From assembly GCA_038150465.1 (NCBI GenBank), contig JAYOTP010000001.1:1-64000 (forward strand): a DNA stretch of 64,000 nucleotides. The letters run 5' to 3'. How positions within the stretch are numbered: the stretch's first letter is position 1; the number at the start of each line of letters is the position of its first letter. A program made the translations under genes and the position numbers. The DNA comes from RFXV01 sp038150465 (GTDB lineage Bacteria; Bacteroidota; Bacteroidia; Flavobacteriales; Schleiferiaceae). Positions 1 to 8,542 of this stretch are shown here, one piece after another. A model generated the notes under the pieces. It made no database searches, had not been told where the DNA came from, and saw nothing but the letters and a program-made list of their open reading frames with translations.

Positions 1-38
1 ATTGGGGGGTGCAAGGTGAATGGACTTAACTTCATGGA

Positions 39-947
39 ATGAAAACAAGCTTCGGCTCGACCTTGAGCCCACTAAACGCCAAATTGGGAATTCAAATAAA
101 GAGTTTCCTGCCCTTCTTTTTTCTCCTTCTTTTAATAACGGGGAGTTCATGCAAAGAAGAGGATACTGCTGCCGTCATCACTCCACCCGTCACCGGGGTG
201 GATATGCTGCTCATAGGCAACAGTTTTTTTAAGCCGTACGCCAATAAACTAGACGATCAGGCCACCGGTGCCGGACTGACGGATCACCATGGTGTTGTTA
301 TCACACGGGGCGGAGAAAATGGCCGTGCTATCAACTTCTGGAACGATTCAAGCAGCGCAGAACATCTGCAGATAAAAGGCGTACTCGATCAGGGAGGTCT
401 GGAATATTTTGGAATGACTGCTGGATCGCTCGCCGAGGAACCTACATCGGGTTTTCGGGAATGGATCGCATATGCGCTTCAAAACAACCCGGATATCCAC
501 ATCTTTTTGTCCGTCCCTCCCATCGATTTTCCTGCGCAATGGGAGCAACGCGCCCTGGACAACGGCTTCCAGAATATCGAGGAGCTTTATGCATACCTGC
601 TCAACGATCTGGTGCATCAATCGGTCGTGGATTCGCTGCGGGCTGAATTTCCATCGACACGGATCTTCACCATTCCAACAGGAAGCGCTACGCTCAAGTT
701 GGTCCAAATGCACACCGATGGGCTGCTGCTGGACTCCATAGATCTGACAGGGCCAGCTGCATCCTCCCTGTTCACAGATACAAAGGGGCATCAGGGGGAT
801 ATAATCACCGAAACGGGCAGCCTGATGTGGCTCCAGAGTTTATACGGTATAGACTTGAGCGAATACAGCTTCTCCACGGGTTTCCAAACAGATCTTCCAG
901 CGATTGCTGAAGAATTGGTAAACGCCCATGACCCCATGTACAAATAA
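39..947 (+). CDS. SGNH-hydrolase-like lipoprotein
   Basis: A 302-residue protein with a hydrophobic stretch ending in a lipobox (LITGSSC, Cys38), so it is probably a lipoprotein exported by the Sec system and anchored in the envelope. After a short Pro/Thr linker comes LLIGNSFF (about residues 57-64), which looks like the first block of SGNH/GDSL-type hydrolases, with Ser as candidate nucleophile. A later DTKGHQGD stretch (about residue 250) could supply the Asp/His block. The N-terminal region before the hydrophobic core is long (about 22 residues). An in-frame TTG at 84 would give a more usual signal peptide, so the start is uncertain. The substrate is unknown. The family call is inferred from the motif spacing only. 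Confidence 0.6.
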   Translation: MKTSFGSTLSPLNAKLGIQIKSFLPFFFLLLLITGSSCKEEDTAAVITPPVTGVDMLLIGNSFFKPYANKLDDQATGAGLTDHHGVVITRGGENGRAINFWNDSSSAEHLQIKGVLDQGGLEYFGMTAGSLAEEPTSGFREWIAYALQNNPDIHIFLSVPPIDFPAQWEQRALDNGFQNIEELYAYLLNDLVHQSVVDSLRAEFPSTRIFTIPTGSATLKLVQMHTDGLLLDSIDLTGPAASSLFTDTKGHQGDIITETGSLMWLQSLYGIDLSEYSFSTGFQTDLPAIAEELVNAHDPMYK

Positions 948-954
948 GCAGCGG

Positions 955-1518
955 ATGAATCAGTTGTCCTTCGATCTGCCGGGCTGCCTGGTGCTCGCCC
1001 TCTGCTCTTTTTTCGTGCAAGGCCAAACCATCACTGAACGCATCGTGCACATAGATGCGCAGCTCGAACATCAAAATTATGAGCACTTCAAGCGGCTTGT
1101 CCTGTCTTCACCGGATTCTGAGGTGGAATATCTTGAGGGATTTGAATTTGACTGGGGCTACGCATATACGGTTTCGGTCTTGGAAACTCAGCTGGCCTAT
1201 CCCTTATCCGATGGAACCCGCTACACCTATAAGTACAAGTCTACGGTCTCCAAGACGAAGATGCCCGACTCCTGCCGCTTCCAATTGTTCCTGGCCCCTT
1301 CCATATACTATGATGGAGACGCCACTGTGGAGCCCTCCGAGAACAAAAGCTTTCAAATGGTGAACGACAGCGTGTTCCTCTACTTTGGGCGCGTGGAGAT
1401 CGAAGTGCCCAAGGAACAGATGGCCACATTCCACGAAGCTGTTTTGAATGGATTTGGGCGTATGGGACAGTTCGCCTTCATTCGCGGGAACCGGATCCGA
1501 TTGATGGGTTTTCGATGA
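955..1518 (+). CDS. secreted hypothetical protein, possibly DUF4377-like
   Basis: The chosen ATG gives MNQLSFDLPGCLVLALCSFFVQGQ, a plausible signal peptide cleaved near QGQ; an in-frame ATG nine codons upstream (928) overlaps the previous gene. The middle of the protein (about residues 50-95: GFEFDWGYAYTVSVLE followed by PLSDGTRYTYKYKSTVSKT) resembles the DUF4377 pattern of small envelope proteins. The remainder is not recognised. It starts just after the preceding lipoprotein gene and may be cotranscribed with it. Function unknown. Confidence 0.6.
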   Translation: MNQLSFDLPGCLVLALCSFFVQGQTITERIVHIDAQLEHQNYEHFKRLVLSSPDSEVEYLEGFEFDWGYAYTVSVLETQLAYPLSDGTRYTYKYKSTVSKTKMPDSCRFQLFLAPSIYYDGDATVEPSENKSFQMVNDSVFLYFGRVEIEVPKEQMATFHEAVLNGFGRMGQFAFIRGNRIRLMGFR

Positions 1519-1650
1519 GAAAGTTCCCTTGGCCTGAACAGATCGACCCTTTTCTAAGCATCCATACCACAGATCGTCCTTGCTCATCTTGTTGTTTTCC
1601 TTGCTTGCATTCGTCTACACTTTGATAATTTGCTCCACCAAGAATCACTC

Positions 1651-2460
1651 ATGAAGCCGACCCACATCATTGCTCTGCTCCTGCTGCCAATGAATTTTCT
1701 GTTGACCGCTTGCTCCGGCACATCGGATCAAACAGAGGAAGTGAACCCAGCTGCGAAGGAACACACCGTACTCGCTGTGCTTTGGCAGCAGAACGCCGCA
1801 GAATACCGCGCCCTTTGTTATCAGGCCTTCAACAGCGCCAAGAGGAAGATCGAGCGGAGCGACCTTTCCGATCAGCCACTCGCCCTGATCACCGATATCG
1901 ATGAAACCGTGCTCGACAACAGCCCCTACAGCGGCATGCAGATCCTCTACGACCGCGCCTTCGATCGGGAAGACTGGATCGAATGGGGGCTTCAAAAGTC
2001 TGCCAAGGCGCTTCCCGGGGCGGTCGCCTTCTTCCGCTACGCGGATTCAATGGGAGTGGAAGTGTTCTACATCTCCAATCGCTACGAAGAGCAGTTGGCG
2101 GAGACACTGGAAAATATGGTGGCACTTGGGCTGCCCAATGCCGATGCAGAACATGTATTTCTGAAGACGAACTCCAGCGAAAAGCAATCCAGAAGAGACC
2201 GCGTGCTGGAAGATCATCATGTACTGATGTATCTGGGCGACAATCTTTCCGATCTCTCCTCGGTCTTTGACGGACAGGGAACCGTCCAGCGCAATCTTTT
2301 GGTCGACGAATTGTCGGATGCTTTTGGAGACCGTTTCATCGTCTTCCCCAATGCAATGTATGGCGACTGGGAATCCAAAGGCATCTACGAGAGCGGGCGG
2401 GATTGGACAGACGCCCAGCGGGATTCCATTCGTCGGGCCAAGGTGGTTTCGTATAAGTAA
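1651..2460 (+). CDS. HAD-type acid phosphatase, lipoprotein e(P4) family
   Basis: This predicted 269-residue lipoprotein (lipobox LLTAC near residue 20) has the class B/C HAD phosphatase motifs: DIDETVLDNS (nucleophile and acid Asp), SNR in VFYISNRYE (motif II), a Lys in the FLKTNSSEK stretch, and LGDNLSD (motif IV). In this family the enzyme is an outer-membrane or periplasmic 5'-nucleotidase/acid phosphatase that releases nucleosides for uptake and requires divalent metal. A TTG seven codons upstream (1630) is in frame, but the ATG gives a normal signal peptide. There is no clear partner gene next to it. Confidence 0.88.
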   Translation: MKPTHIIALLLLPMNFLLTACSGTSDQTEEVNPAAKEHTVLAVLWQQNAAEYRALCYQAFNSAKRKIERSDLSDQPLALITDIDETVLDNSPYSGMQILYDRAFDREDWIEWGLQKSAKALPGAVAFFRYADSMGVEVFYISNRYEEQLAETLENMVALGLPNADAEHVFLKTNSSEKQSRRDRVLEDHHVLMYLGDNLSDLSSVFDGQGTVQRNLLVDELSDAFGDRFIVFPNAMYGDWESKGIYESGRDWTDAQRDSIRRAKVVSYK

Positions 2461-2553
2461 AACCCTCGGCGGAGTCTTGCTCCATCAAGTAAAAGATGAG
2501 TAGGCAAGCATTCGCCTATCTTACAGTGATCTATTTTTAAAGCTTATCCGATC

Positions 2554-3414
2554 ATGAACATTCATTTATCCCGTTTCCTCTTTTGCTTGATTTTCTTTCT
2601 GAGCAGCCTTTCTTCTCTGCTTGCCCAACAGCATATCGACCAGGCCATCGAGTCGGAAAAAAAGGTCCTGATCGAAACCCTCGATGGCGATGAGTTTACG
2701 GGCCGGATCCTTTCGCATGATTCCACATCGATCAACCTGGAAACCAACAACGGGATATTCAGCCTTTCCAAGAAGAAGATCAAGAAGCTGGAATCTTACG
2801 ATTATGCCGGAAAATTCAAATTCCCCAACTCACAAGACACCCGCTACTTTTTTGCCCCAAGTGGGATACCATTGAAAAAGGGCGAGGGCTATTATCAAAA
2901 TGTTCTTTTGACTGGAAATTTTGTCAATTACGGAGTGCACAGGAATCTATCGGTTGGAGGAGGTGTTGAATTCATCACTCTTTCTGCTGGCCAACCGATC
3001 TGGTTTTTGACCCCTAAGATCGGACATTCTTTGAGTGAAAAACTTCATGTAGCAGGTGGCCTTCTGATGATCGGGACTGGCGATTTCAATGGGAGTGGAG
3101 ACGGAACCTCTTCCCTGATCTATGGCGTGACCACCATTGGAGGCCCCGATCTGAATTTTTCATTTGGCGTAGGATATGGCTACGTGGAGGGTCGTTTGTC
3201 TTCCAGTCCCACCATAAATCTGTCAGGAACCATTCGTTTTTCAGACGGCGTTGCTCTTCTGACCGAGAATTACCTGATCGGTGGTGGTGGACATTTTGGC
3301 ATACAGGGGCTCCGGTTCATGGGGCCCAAACATTCGTTTGATATTGGGATGTTCAACATTCTCGGAGACATTGGCTTTATCATTCCCTTTGTTGGCTATT
3401 CCATGAAGTTTTGA
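2554..3414 (+). CDS. predicted outer-membrane barrel-like protein
   Basis: The 286-residue product starts with a clear signal peptide (cleavage near SLLAQQ). Residues about 35-85 (VLIETLDGDEFTGRILSHD, then a LETNNGIFSLSKKKI stretch) look like a small Sm-like beta domain seen at the front of many Bacteroidota envelope proteins. The rest is rich in alternating hydrophobic/Gly strands and ends in aromatic Phe (GYSMKF), as outer-membrane barrels do. No enzyme motif is seen. A TATTTTTA box at 2532-2539 could be its -7 element (one mismatch to TAnnTTTG). Function unknown. Confidence 0.7.
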   Translation: MNIHLSRFLFCLIFFLSSLSSLLAQQHIDQAIESEKKVLIETLDGDEFTGRILSHDSTSINLETNNGIFSLSKKKIKKLESYDYAGKFKFPNSQDTRYFFAPSGIPLKKGEGYYQNVLLTGNFVNYGVHRNLSVGGGVEFITLSAGQPIWFLTPKIGHSLSEKLHVAGGLLMIGTGDFNGSGDGTSSLIYGVTTIGGPDLNFSFGVGYGYVEGRLSSSPTINLSGTIRFSDGVALLTENYLIGGGGHFGIQGLRFMGPKHSFDIGMFNILGDIGFIIPFVGYSMKF

Positions 3415-3471
3415 GTTCGATTAAATGGCCATAACTTGTTGGCAGTATAAACCCCTGATCCAAAATCTCTT

Positions 3472-3930
3472 ATGAAAAGAATAGCCCGAAACCTCCTGAT
3501 CTATCCTTCACTCGCACTGTTTGTTCTGGCCTGCGAAAAGGAAGACGATTCGACAAACCCACCGGTAGAACCCACACCTACTTACCGCATCACTGTGGGC
3601 GTATACATACTCGATGGCGGCAACTATACAGACCAGAACAAAGATCTGGTCTTTGACACACAGGAAGGCTGTCAATCCTGGAGCCGGACAGCTCAAGCCG
3701 ATGCGCACAGTTCGAGTGCCCATCTTCACTTCAATGCTGCAAAGAACACCACCTACGACAGTGCTTCAGAGACCATCGCGTGGATGGAATACGGTCCTGA
3801 ACTCGATCAACCATCCATTGATGCCACTTGCGATGCTGGAAACAACGGGGCACCCAAGACGGCCAACAAAACGGACTATACAGCGGATAAGAACTTCTTT
3901 CTCCAGATCAAATCCGTAGAGGAGCTGTAG
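3472..3930 (+). CDS. small hypothetical lipoprotein
   Basis: A 152-residue protein with a lipobox (LFVLAC, Cys at about residue 21) followed by an acidic and Pro/Thr-rich linker (EKEDDSTNPP), typical of Bacteroidota surface lipoproteins. The mature part has two further Cys residues (in EGCQSW and ATCDAG) that could form a disulfide. No known domain is recognised. It lies between an OM-barrel-like gene and a SOUL-family gene, all on the same strand but with gaps of 57 and 113 bp. Confidence 0.65.
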   Translation: MKRIARNLLIYPSLALFVLACEKEDDSTNPPVEPTPTYRITVGVYILDGGNYTDQNKDLVFDTQEGCQSWSRTAQADAHSSSAHLHFNAAKNTTYDSASETIAWMEYGPELDQPSIDATCDAGNNGAPKTANKTDYTADKNFFLQIKSVEEL

Positions 3931-4043
3931 GTCCTGACAAGACCTAAGGGAGCCCTTCGGTCCTATCAGCGTTATCGATCTCATCCTTTGGCTGATCAAT
4001 TCAGCCCTTCAGCGGTTTACCTCTTCAGCAAACAGCTGATAAC

Positions 4044-4628
4044 ATGAAGATCCTGATCATCACTCTTGGCGTCCTCGGCATGGGCCTTGGTGCGATGCAA
4101 CTCATGGCCTTAAAGAGCCAAAAGAACATCGAGTCCTATCCCTATTCGGTCATCGAGAGCCATGAGAACTTTGAGATCCGGATGTATGAATCGGCCCTCT
4201 TCACCTCCGTGACCCTTAATGACAGCACCTACAAAGAGGCTTCGGGCAAAGGGTTTTCCATACTGGCGGGATACATCTTCGGAGACAACGAGCGGGACCA
4301 AAAGATCTCCATGACCTCTCCGGTGGCCATGTCGCTGGAAGATTCGATCACCATGATGTTCATGGTACCCAAGGAGCTGAAGAAGGATTCGCTTCCCAGA
4401 CCGAGTGAGCGGGCCATCGAATTCGTGGAAGCGCCTCCCAGAAAAGTGGCGGCCATTTCCTTTGGCGGCTGGGCGAACGACAGAAAGATCAAGAAGTACA
4501 GAGAACTTTTGGTCCGATCCCTCGAAAAAGAAGGCATTGAACACACGTCCAGGTTCTCCCTTCTGGGGTACAATCCTCCGTTTGAACTCGTCAACCGTCG
4601 CAATGAGATCATTGTGGAACTTCCCTGA
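4044..4628 (+). CDS. SOUL family heme-binding-like protein
   Basis: The 194-residue product has an N-terminal hydrophobic segment (ILIITLGVLGMGLG) that is a signal peptide or membrane anchor. The body matches the SOUL/HBP pattern: YSVIESHENFEIRMYES near the start, the FSILAGYIFGDNERDQKISMT block, and a C-terminal Phe-rich GYNPPFELVNRRNE. Family members bind porphyrin/heme in animals and plants; the role of bacterial members is not settled. The gene stands alone on this strand. Confidence 0.85.
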   Translation: MKILIITLGVLGMGLGAMQLMALKSQKNIESYPYSVIESHENFEIRMYESALFTSVTLNDSTYKEASGKGFSILAGYIFGDNERDQKISMTSPVAMSLEDSITMMFMVPKELKKDSLPRPSERAIEFVEAPPRKVAAISFGGWANDRKIKKYRELLVRSLEKEGIEHTSRFSLLGYNPPFELVNRRNEIIVELP

Positions 4629-4829
4629 ATCCAGAGGCGCAGCAAGGCGCATCACCGGACACCTCCTTTGCTCACTTGAGAAACGCGTTGATATCTCAGA
4701 GGGGTCATGTGGCACAGAGTGCTGGTGTTCGCTCATATTTGTGACGCCAAAGAAGTCCGATCAAGTGGATGAAAGGCATTCAAAATCAAAGGGGGCGGCT
4801 GAAGAAGCCTTCAGATGCACCCCACCTCT

Positions 4830-6089
4830 ATGACCTTTCAGCAACTCCAGCTCTCCAAGAACATCCTCCGCTCGCTGTCCGAGCAGAACTACGAGCAGCC
4901 AACAGAAATACAGGCCAAAGCCATTCCCGTCGGATTGAGCGGCCGTGACATCTTGGGCAGTGCCCAGACAGGAACAGGAAAAACGGCAGCCTTCGCATTG
5001 CCGATCATCCAGAATCTATTGGACCGTGGATCCGGCCATGGCGAACGACGGATCCGAGCGCTGGTGGTCACCCCGACAAGGGAGCTGGCCTTGCAGATAG
5101 GAGAGAGTTTCACCGGATACGCCCAGTACACGTCTCTCCGTAACACGGTCATCTTTGGTGGCGTACCGCAGACCGCTCAGGTGCAAGCCATTGAAAGAGG
5201 AGTGGATGTTTTGATCGCCACTCCGGGGCGGCTGCTCGATCTGATGGACCAGGGCGTGTTCACATTGAGAGATATTGAATTCTTTGTTCTCGATGAAGCG
5301 GACCGCATGCTGGACATGGGGTTCATTCACGACATCCGGAAGATCATCGCTGTGCTTCCCAAAAAGCGACAGTCTTTGTTCTTCTCAGCCACCATGCCCG
5401 ACAACATTTTGGCCCTATCCAAACAGATCCTGACCGAGCCTGTGAAGATCGCTGTGGCTCCAGTGTCCTCAACGGCTGACACGATCCGGCAAATGCTCTA
5501 CACTACGAACAAAAAGAGCAAAAAGGACCTTCTGCTGCATCTGCTGAAAGACCCCAGGCTCGATCAGGTCCTGCTTTTTTCGCGCACCAAGCACGGAGCC
5601 GATCGCATCGTACGCGACCTGCGCAAACGAAAGATCCTCTGTGCGGCCATTCATGGCGATAAAACTCAGGGGCAGCGTCAAAGGGCACTGGGCGAATTCA
5701 AAGAAGGGCGCATACGCGTGCTGGTGGCGACAGACATCGCTGCACGAGGGATCGATATTGAAAAGCTCGGCTACGTCATCAATTTCGACATCCCCAACGA
5801 ATCCGAAACCTATGTGCATCGGATCGGCCGCGTGGGCCGGGCAGGTGAAAAAGGCATTGCCCTCTCTTTGTGCGAACCCGAAGAGAATGCCTACATCCGG
5901 GATATCGAAAAACTCATCGGCAAGAAAATTCCGCTGAACGAGGACCATCCCTTTCCCCAAACGGACAAACCCATGACCAAGGCGGAAAAAGCCGAGTTTG
6001 AAAAAGAAAAGCAGAGAAGACGACAAGAATTCTTTGCCAACCGCAACAAGAACAAATCAAGGAAACCAGGCTTTCCTAAAAAGAAATAA
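4830..6089 (+). CDS. rhlE: DEAD-box RNA helicase, RhlE type
   Basis: ATP-dependent RNA helicase of 419 residues. Visible motifs in order: Q-motif with Phe upstream (residues about 3-30), AQTGTGKT (45-52), PTREL (82-86), TPGR (131-134), DEAD (155-158), SAT (186-188), then RecA-like domain 2 with ARGID and HRIGRVGRAG. A basic tail (EKQRRRQEFF, then NKNKSRKPGF) follows, as in RhlE/CsdA-like proteins that remodel structured RNA or ribosome precursors. An in-frame ATG at 4815 adds five residues; the internal ATG fits the usual MTFxxL start better. The cold-shock gene begins 17 bp downstream, probably the same operon. Confidence 0.92.
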   Translation: MTFQQLQLSKNILRSLSEQNYEQPTEIQAKAIPVGLSGRDILGSAQTGTGKTAAFALPIIQNLLDRGSGHGERRIRALVVTPTRELALQIGESFTGYAQYTSLRNTVIFGGVPQTAQVQAIERGVDVLIATPGRLLDLMDQGVFTLRDIEFFVLDEADRMLDMGFIHDIRKIIAVLPKKRQSLFFSATMPDNILALSKQILTEPVKIAVAPVSSTADTIRQMLYTTNKKSKKDLLLHLLKDPRLDQVLLFSRTKHGADRIVRDLRKRKILCAAIHGDKTQGQRQRALGEFKEGRIRVLVATDIAARGIDIEKLGYVINFDIPNESETYVHRIGRVGRAGEKGIALSLCEPEENAYIRDIEKLIGKKIPLNEDHPFPQTDKPMTKAEKAEFEKEKQRRRQEFFANRNKNKSRKPGFPKKK

Positions 6090-6106
6090 CCACCAAACAC
6101 CAGCCT

Positions 6107-6559
6107 ATGGGAAGATCCCAAGAATCCTTCGGAAAAAAAGAGCGCGAAAAGAAGCGGCAGAAAAAACGCGAGCAAAAGAAGTTGCTCAAGGAAGAACGCA
6201 AAGCCAACTCCAATAAGGGTGCGGATCTGGACAGCATGATCGCCTATGTCGATGCCTACGGAAACCCCACAGACACCCCGCCGGATCCCACTGTAGAAAA
6301 AGAAGAGATCTCTGCTGAGAGCATCGAGATCGGAGTGCCCAAAAGGGAAAAAGAGGCCAAGCCTTTCGAAAAAACCGGGAAGGTCGCTTTCTTCGACACC
6401 TCCAAGGGCTACGGATTCATCAATGAGGAGATCTCAGGCGAACGCTTTTTCGTCCACGTGACCGGGCTGATCGACAGCATTCAGGAGAACGATCAGGTGC
6501 GCTTTGAGCTGGAAAAAGGGCCCAAGGGTCTGAATGCGGTGAAGGTGGAGAAGATCTGA
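6107..6559 (+). CDS. cold-shock-domain protein with basic N-terminal extension
   Basis: A 150-residue protein. Residues 1-40 are strongly basic and probably helical (KKEREKKRQKKREQKK). Residues about 89-150 form a cold-shock domain with RNP1 (KGYGFI, 100-105) and RNP2 (FFVHV, 114-118). It likely binds single-stranded RNA as a chaperone. Its position 17 bp after a DEAD-box helicase gene suggests the two work together on RNA unfolding, a pairing common in Bacteroidota. The helicase link is inferred from position. Confidence 0.88.
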   Translation: MGRSQESFGKKEREKKRQKKREQKKLLKEERKANSNKGADLDSMIAYVDAYGNPTDTPPDPTVEKEEISAESIEIGVPKREKEAKPFEKTGKVAFFDTSKGYGFINEEISGERFFVHVTGLIDSIQENDQVRFELEKGPKGLNAVKVEKI

Positions 6560-6641
6560 GCCGCTCCACAGTAAGCTGAAGCCTTTGGGCACAGCGTGCA
6601 CTTAGAATTCTTTACCTTGGGTGCTCGAAAAATCTCGAATT

Positions 6642-7046
6642 ATGAAAAAATCATTGCTTTTTCTGTTTGTATGTGCGGTATTCAGCCTATCGGCACAGAG
6701 CGAACAGCGCGCAGAAGTGATCCAAGCTAATGCGGTTCAGAGCACAGAGGATCTGTCCGTTGCCGAAAACACAACAAAGCCAGTGCAGGCTGTGCAGGCC
6801 AAAAAAGCCTCCTGCTGCAGCAAGAAATCAAATGCATCTTCCTGCTCTTCCAGCAAAAGCGCAAAGGTCGAGACAGCGTCAACTGAGGCCAAAGGGGGGC
6901 AGACAGCAGCTGTTCAGTCCCCGGTAAAAAAGAAGGCTTGTTGCAGCAAGGGCGGCAGCAAATCAGGCTGCAGCAGTTCAGCCACTGCTCAGGTGCGCTC
7001 CAAGACTGAAGAAGCTGAAAAAGAAACCTCTGGTACACAACAGTAG
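6642..7046 (+). CDS. secreted protein with two CC-x8-C repeats
   Basis: A 134-residue protein with signal peptide (cleavage near SLSAQ, residue 19). The mature part is Lys/Ser/Ala-rich and has two matching Cys blocks: CC at 58-59 with Cys68, and CC at 100-101 with Cys110, each preceded by Lys residues and followed by Ser-rich stretches. This duplicated CC-x8-C layout could bind metal or form disulfides; I do not recognise a family. A GTG seven codons upstream (6621) is in frame, but the ATG gives the cleaner signal peptide. TACCTTGG at 6613-6620 may be its -7 box. A strong terminator follows. Confidence 0.75.
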   Translation: MKKSLLFLFVCAVFSLSAQSEQRAEVIQANAVQSTEDLSVAENTTKPVQAVQAKKASCCSKKSNASSCSSSKSAKVETASTEAKGGQTAAVQSPVKKKACCSKGGSKSGCSSSATAQVRSKTEEAEKETSGTQQ

Positions 7047-7092
7047 TCTGGGAGTCGAATTCCTCCAGATGGCTTGAGGTAAGCACAGAACC

Positions 7093-7126
7093 AAAAAAAA
7101 GCCGCTCCCAACGAGCGGCTTTTTTG
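7093..7126. terminator. bidirectional rho-independent terminator
   Basis: A 7-bp GC stem (GCCGCTC 7101-7107 pairing with GAGCGGC 7113-7119, five-base loop) has an A-tract on its left and a T-tract on its right. It therefore works for both the Cys-repeat gene (+) and the convergent secreted-protein gene (-). Confidence 0.9.
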
Positions 7127-7171
7127 TTGAACGAAACCTTCAGTAGGTAGTTCCCCTGCCAAAACGGAATA

Positions 7172-8068
7172 TCAATTCCCACGACTCAACAGGAACACCA
7201 CTGACTCGCCCTGATTCAGGCGGGAACCGACCGAATGAGACCTCTCAGAATCCACGAGCTGAGCACGGAATGTATTCGGAGCAATACGGCCCTCATTTTT
7301 GGCAACTACGCTGATGCGGCAGGTGTCACCTTCCATTTTTATGCGATAGTTTTTCTTCTGTGCACGGACCTCCTGATCGGCAGCGTGCAGTGTGCCGTTC
7401 ACATAGATGTCGATGCGATCCCCATCCACATCGCTGAAATCCCAAATGGCGATCCGAATGTATTCGCTGGTCCATTGAATGTGCTCGATCTTTTTCACTT
7501 CACCGGGCGCCTCAAGGCGGACGGGCTTTTCTTCAACAGGGGCCGGCACATCCATTGTTGATTCCATGTCTTTAGCTACAGACACGGAATCGAGGATCTT
7601 CCTGATCTTCTTAGGATTCTTTTTGATCACCTGCTCAAGCATCTCTGGACTGGCCAGGATGATCGCCCCCTCCGCACAAAGTGAGCTGTCCGGGAAGTAG
7701 CCGACGAATCGTCCCTCATACACGGCCTTGGAACCCTCCTCCTTCCACGACATGTCGAGCACCTGCACATAACAAAACTCCTGTTCATCTGCATCGGAGC
7801 GTGTGAAGAGATTCTCCACCTCCCGGAAGGAAAGACGATCCTTTTCAAAGTCGACCTGGCCAATGATCCTGGACTTGGTTCGGTCCTGGCTGAAAAAGTT
7901 GGTCACAGAAGTTCCCTCGAGCCTGCCATCCCGGTCCACTTCGAATTTGAGTTCGAGGGGAATAAGGTCGCTTCCTTCTGCCCGAAGTGTCCCCACCAAA
8001 CGGTAGTCTTTTGTCTGTGCATGCAGCAGTCCGCACAAACTGGTGAATAAGATGAGCCATTGTCTCAT
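7172..8068 (-). CDS. secreted hypothetical protein
   Basis: A 298-residue product from the ATG at 8068, giving a signal peptide (MRQWLILFTSLCGLLHAQ). The first 140 residues look like a beta-rich domain; the C-terminal 100 residues contain VDGDRIDIYVNG, a calcium-loop-like pattern inside a beta-sandwich often found at the end of Bacteroidota secreted proteins. No catalytic motif is visible. A promoter with TTG (8103-8105), a 22-bp spacer and TACTTTTG (8073-8080) ends only 4 nt before the start codon, so the mRNA may be leaderless. Confidence 0.72.
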   Translation of the reverse strand: MRQWLILFTSLCGLLHAQTKDYRLVGTLRAEGSDLIPLELKFEVDRDGRLEGTSVTNFFSQDRTKSRIIGQVDFEKDRLSFREVENLFTRSDADEQEFCYVQVLDMSWKEEGSKAVYEGRFVGYFPDSSLCAEGAIILASPEMLEQVIKKNPKKIRKILDSVSVAKDMESTMDVPAPVEEKPVRLEAPGEVKKIEHIQWTSEYIRIAIWDFSDVDGDRIDIYVNGTLHAADQEVRAQKKNYRIKMEGDTCRISVVAKNEGRIAPNTFRAQLVDSERSHSVGSRLNQGESVVFLLSRGN

Positions 8069-8072
8069 GGAG

Positions 8073-8105
8073 CAAAAGTAGATTTCCACTATTATTGAGG
8101 ATCAA
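8073..8105 (-). promoter_or_regulatory. Bacteroidota-type promoter for the secreted hypothetical
   Basis: Reading the minus strand: TTG (8103-8105), 22 bp, TACTTTTG (8073-8080), which matches the -33/-7 pattern TTG-N(17-23)-TAnnTTTG. Only 4 nt separate the -7 box from the ATG at 8068. A near-match TATTATTG on the plus strand (8090-8097) may serve the divergent TM2 gene. Confidence 0.7.
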
Positions 8106-8120
8106 TCAAAACCAAATTCA

Positions 8121-8474
8121 ATGAAAAAAGTACTCTTTAGCCTCTTGGCCATGCTGGTCATTGGTGCAGGAACTGTCGAAGCCTCTTTCCCGGTCAAAAA
8201 ATCCAACAATGAGCAAAGCGTAGAAGCCACTGTTGACGCAGACCTCGCGCTTGTTCAAAACGAAGCTGTTGCCGAGACGAGCGATGCAGGTGGATTCGAT
8301 TCTGAAGATTGGATCTTGCTGGCCCTTTGGTTTTTCCTGGGGGGATTTGCTGCCCATCGTTGGTATGCCAAAAAGCCAGCTGGCTGGAATATCCTGTTCA
8401 TCCTTACACTCGGTGGACTTGGAATTTGGGCGATCATCGATCTGATCCAGATCATCACTCAAGACTTTATGTGA
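8121..8474 (+). CDS. TM2 domain protein
   Basis: A 117-residue protein with a signal peptide (cleaved near VEAS, residue 21), a polar linker, then a TM2 domain: membrane segment at about 64-78, the loop GGFAAHRWY (residues 74-82), and a second segment at 90-110 with the conserved Asp107. TM2 proteins are small membrane proteins of unclear role. It is transcribed divergently from the secreted hypothetical and is followed by a terminator. Confidence 0.85.
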   Translation: MKKVLFSLLAMLVIGAGTVEASFPVKKSNNEQSVEATVDADLALVQNEAVAETSDAGGFDSEDWILLALWFFLGGFAAHRWYAKKPAGWNILFILTLGGLGIWAIIDLIQIITQDFM

Positions 8475-8496
8475 TCCGTCGAAAGACCGATCTGTC

Positions 8497-8524
8497 AAGC
8501 CGCTCACCACGAGCGGCTTTTTTA
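8497..8524 (+). terminator. rho-independent terminator after the TM2 gene
   Basis: A 9-bp stem (AAGCCGCTC 8497-8505 with GAGCGGCTT 8511-8519, loop ACCAC) is followed by a run of T. The stem shares the GCCGCTC/GAGCGGC core with the terminator at 7101-7119. Confidence 0.88.
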
Positions 8525-8542
8525 TTCCAATAAAAGCAGCGC

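Noticed and set aside
4110..4736. 208-codon minus-strand frame
   Set aside because: Antisense to the SOUL-family gene, which has clear family blocks.
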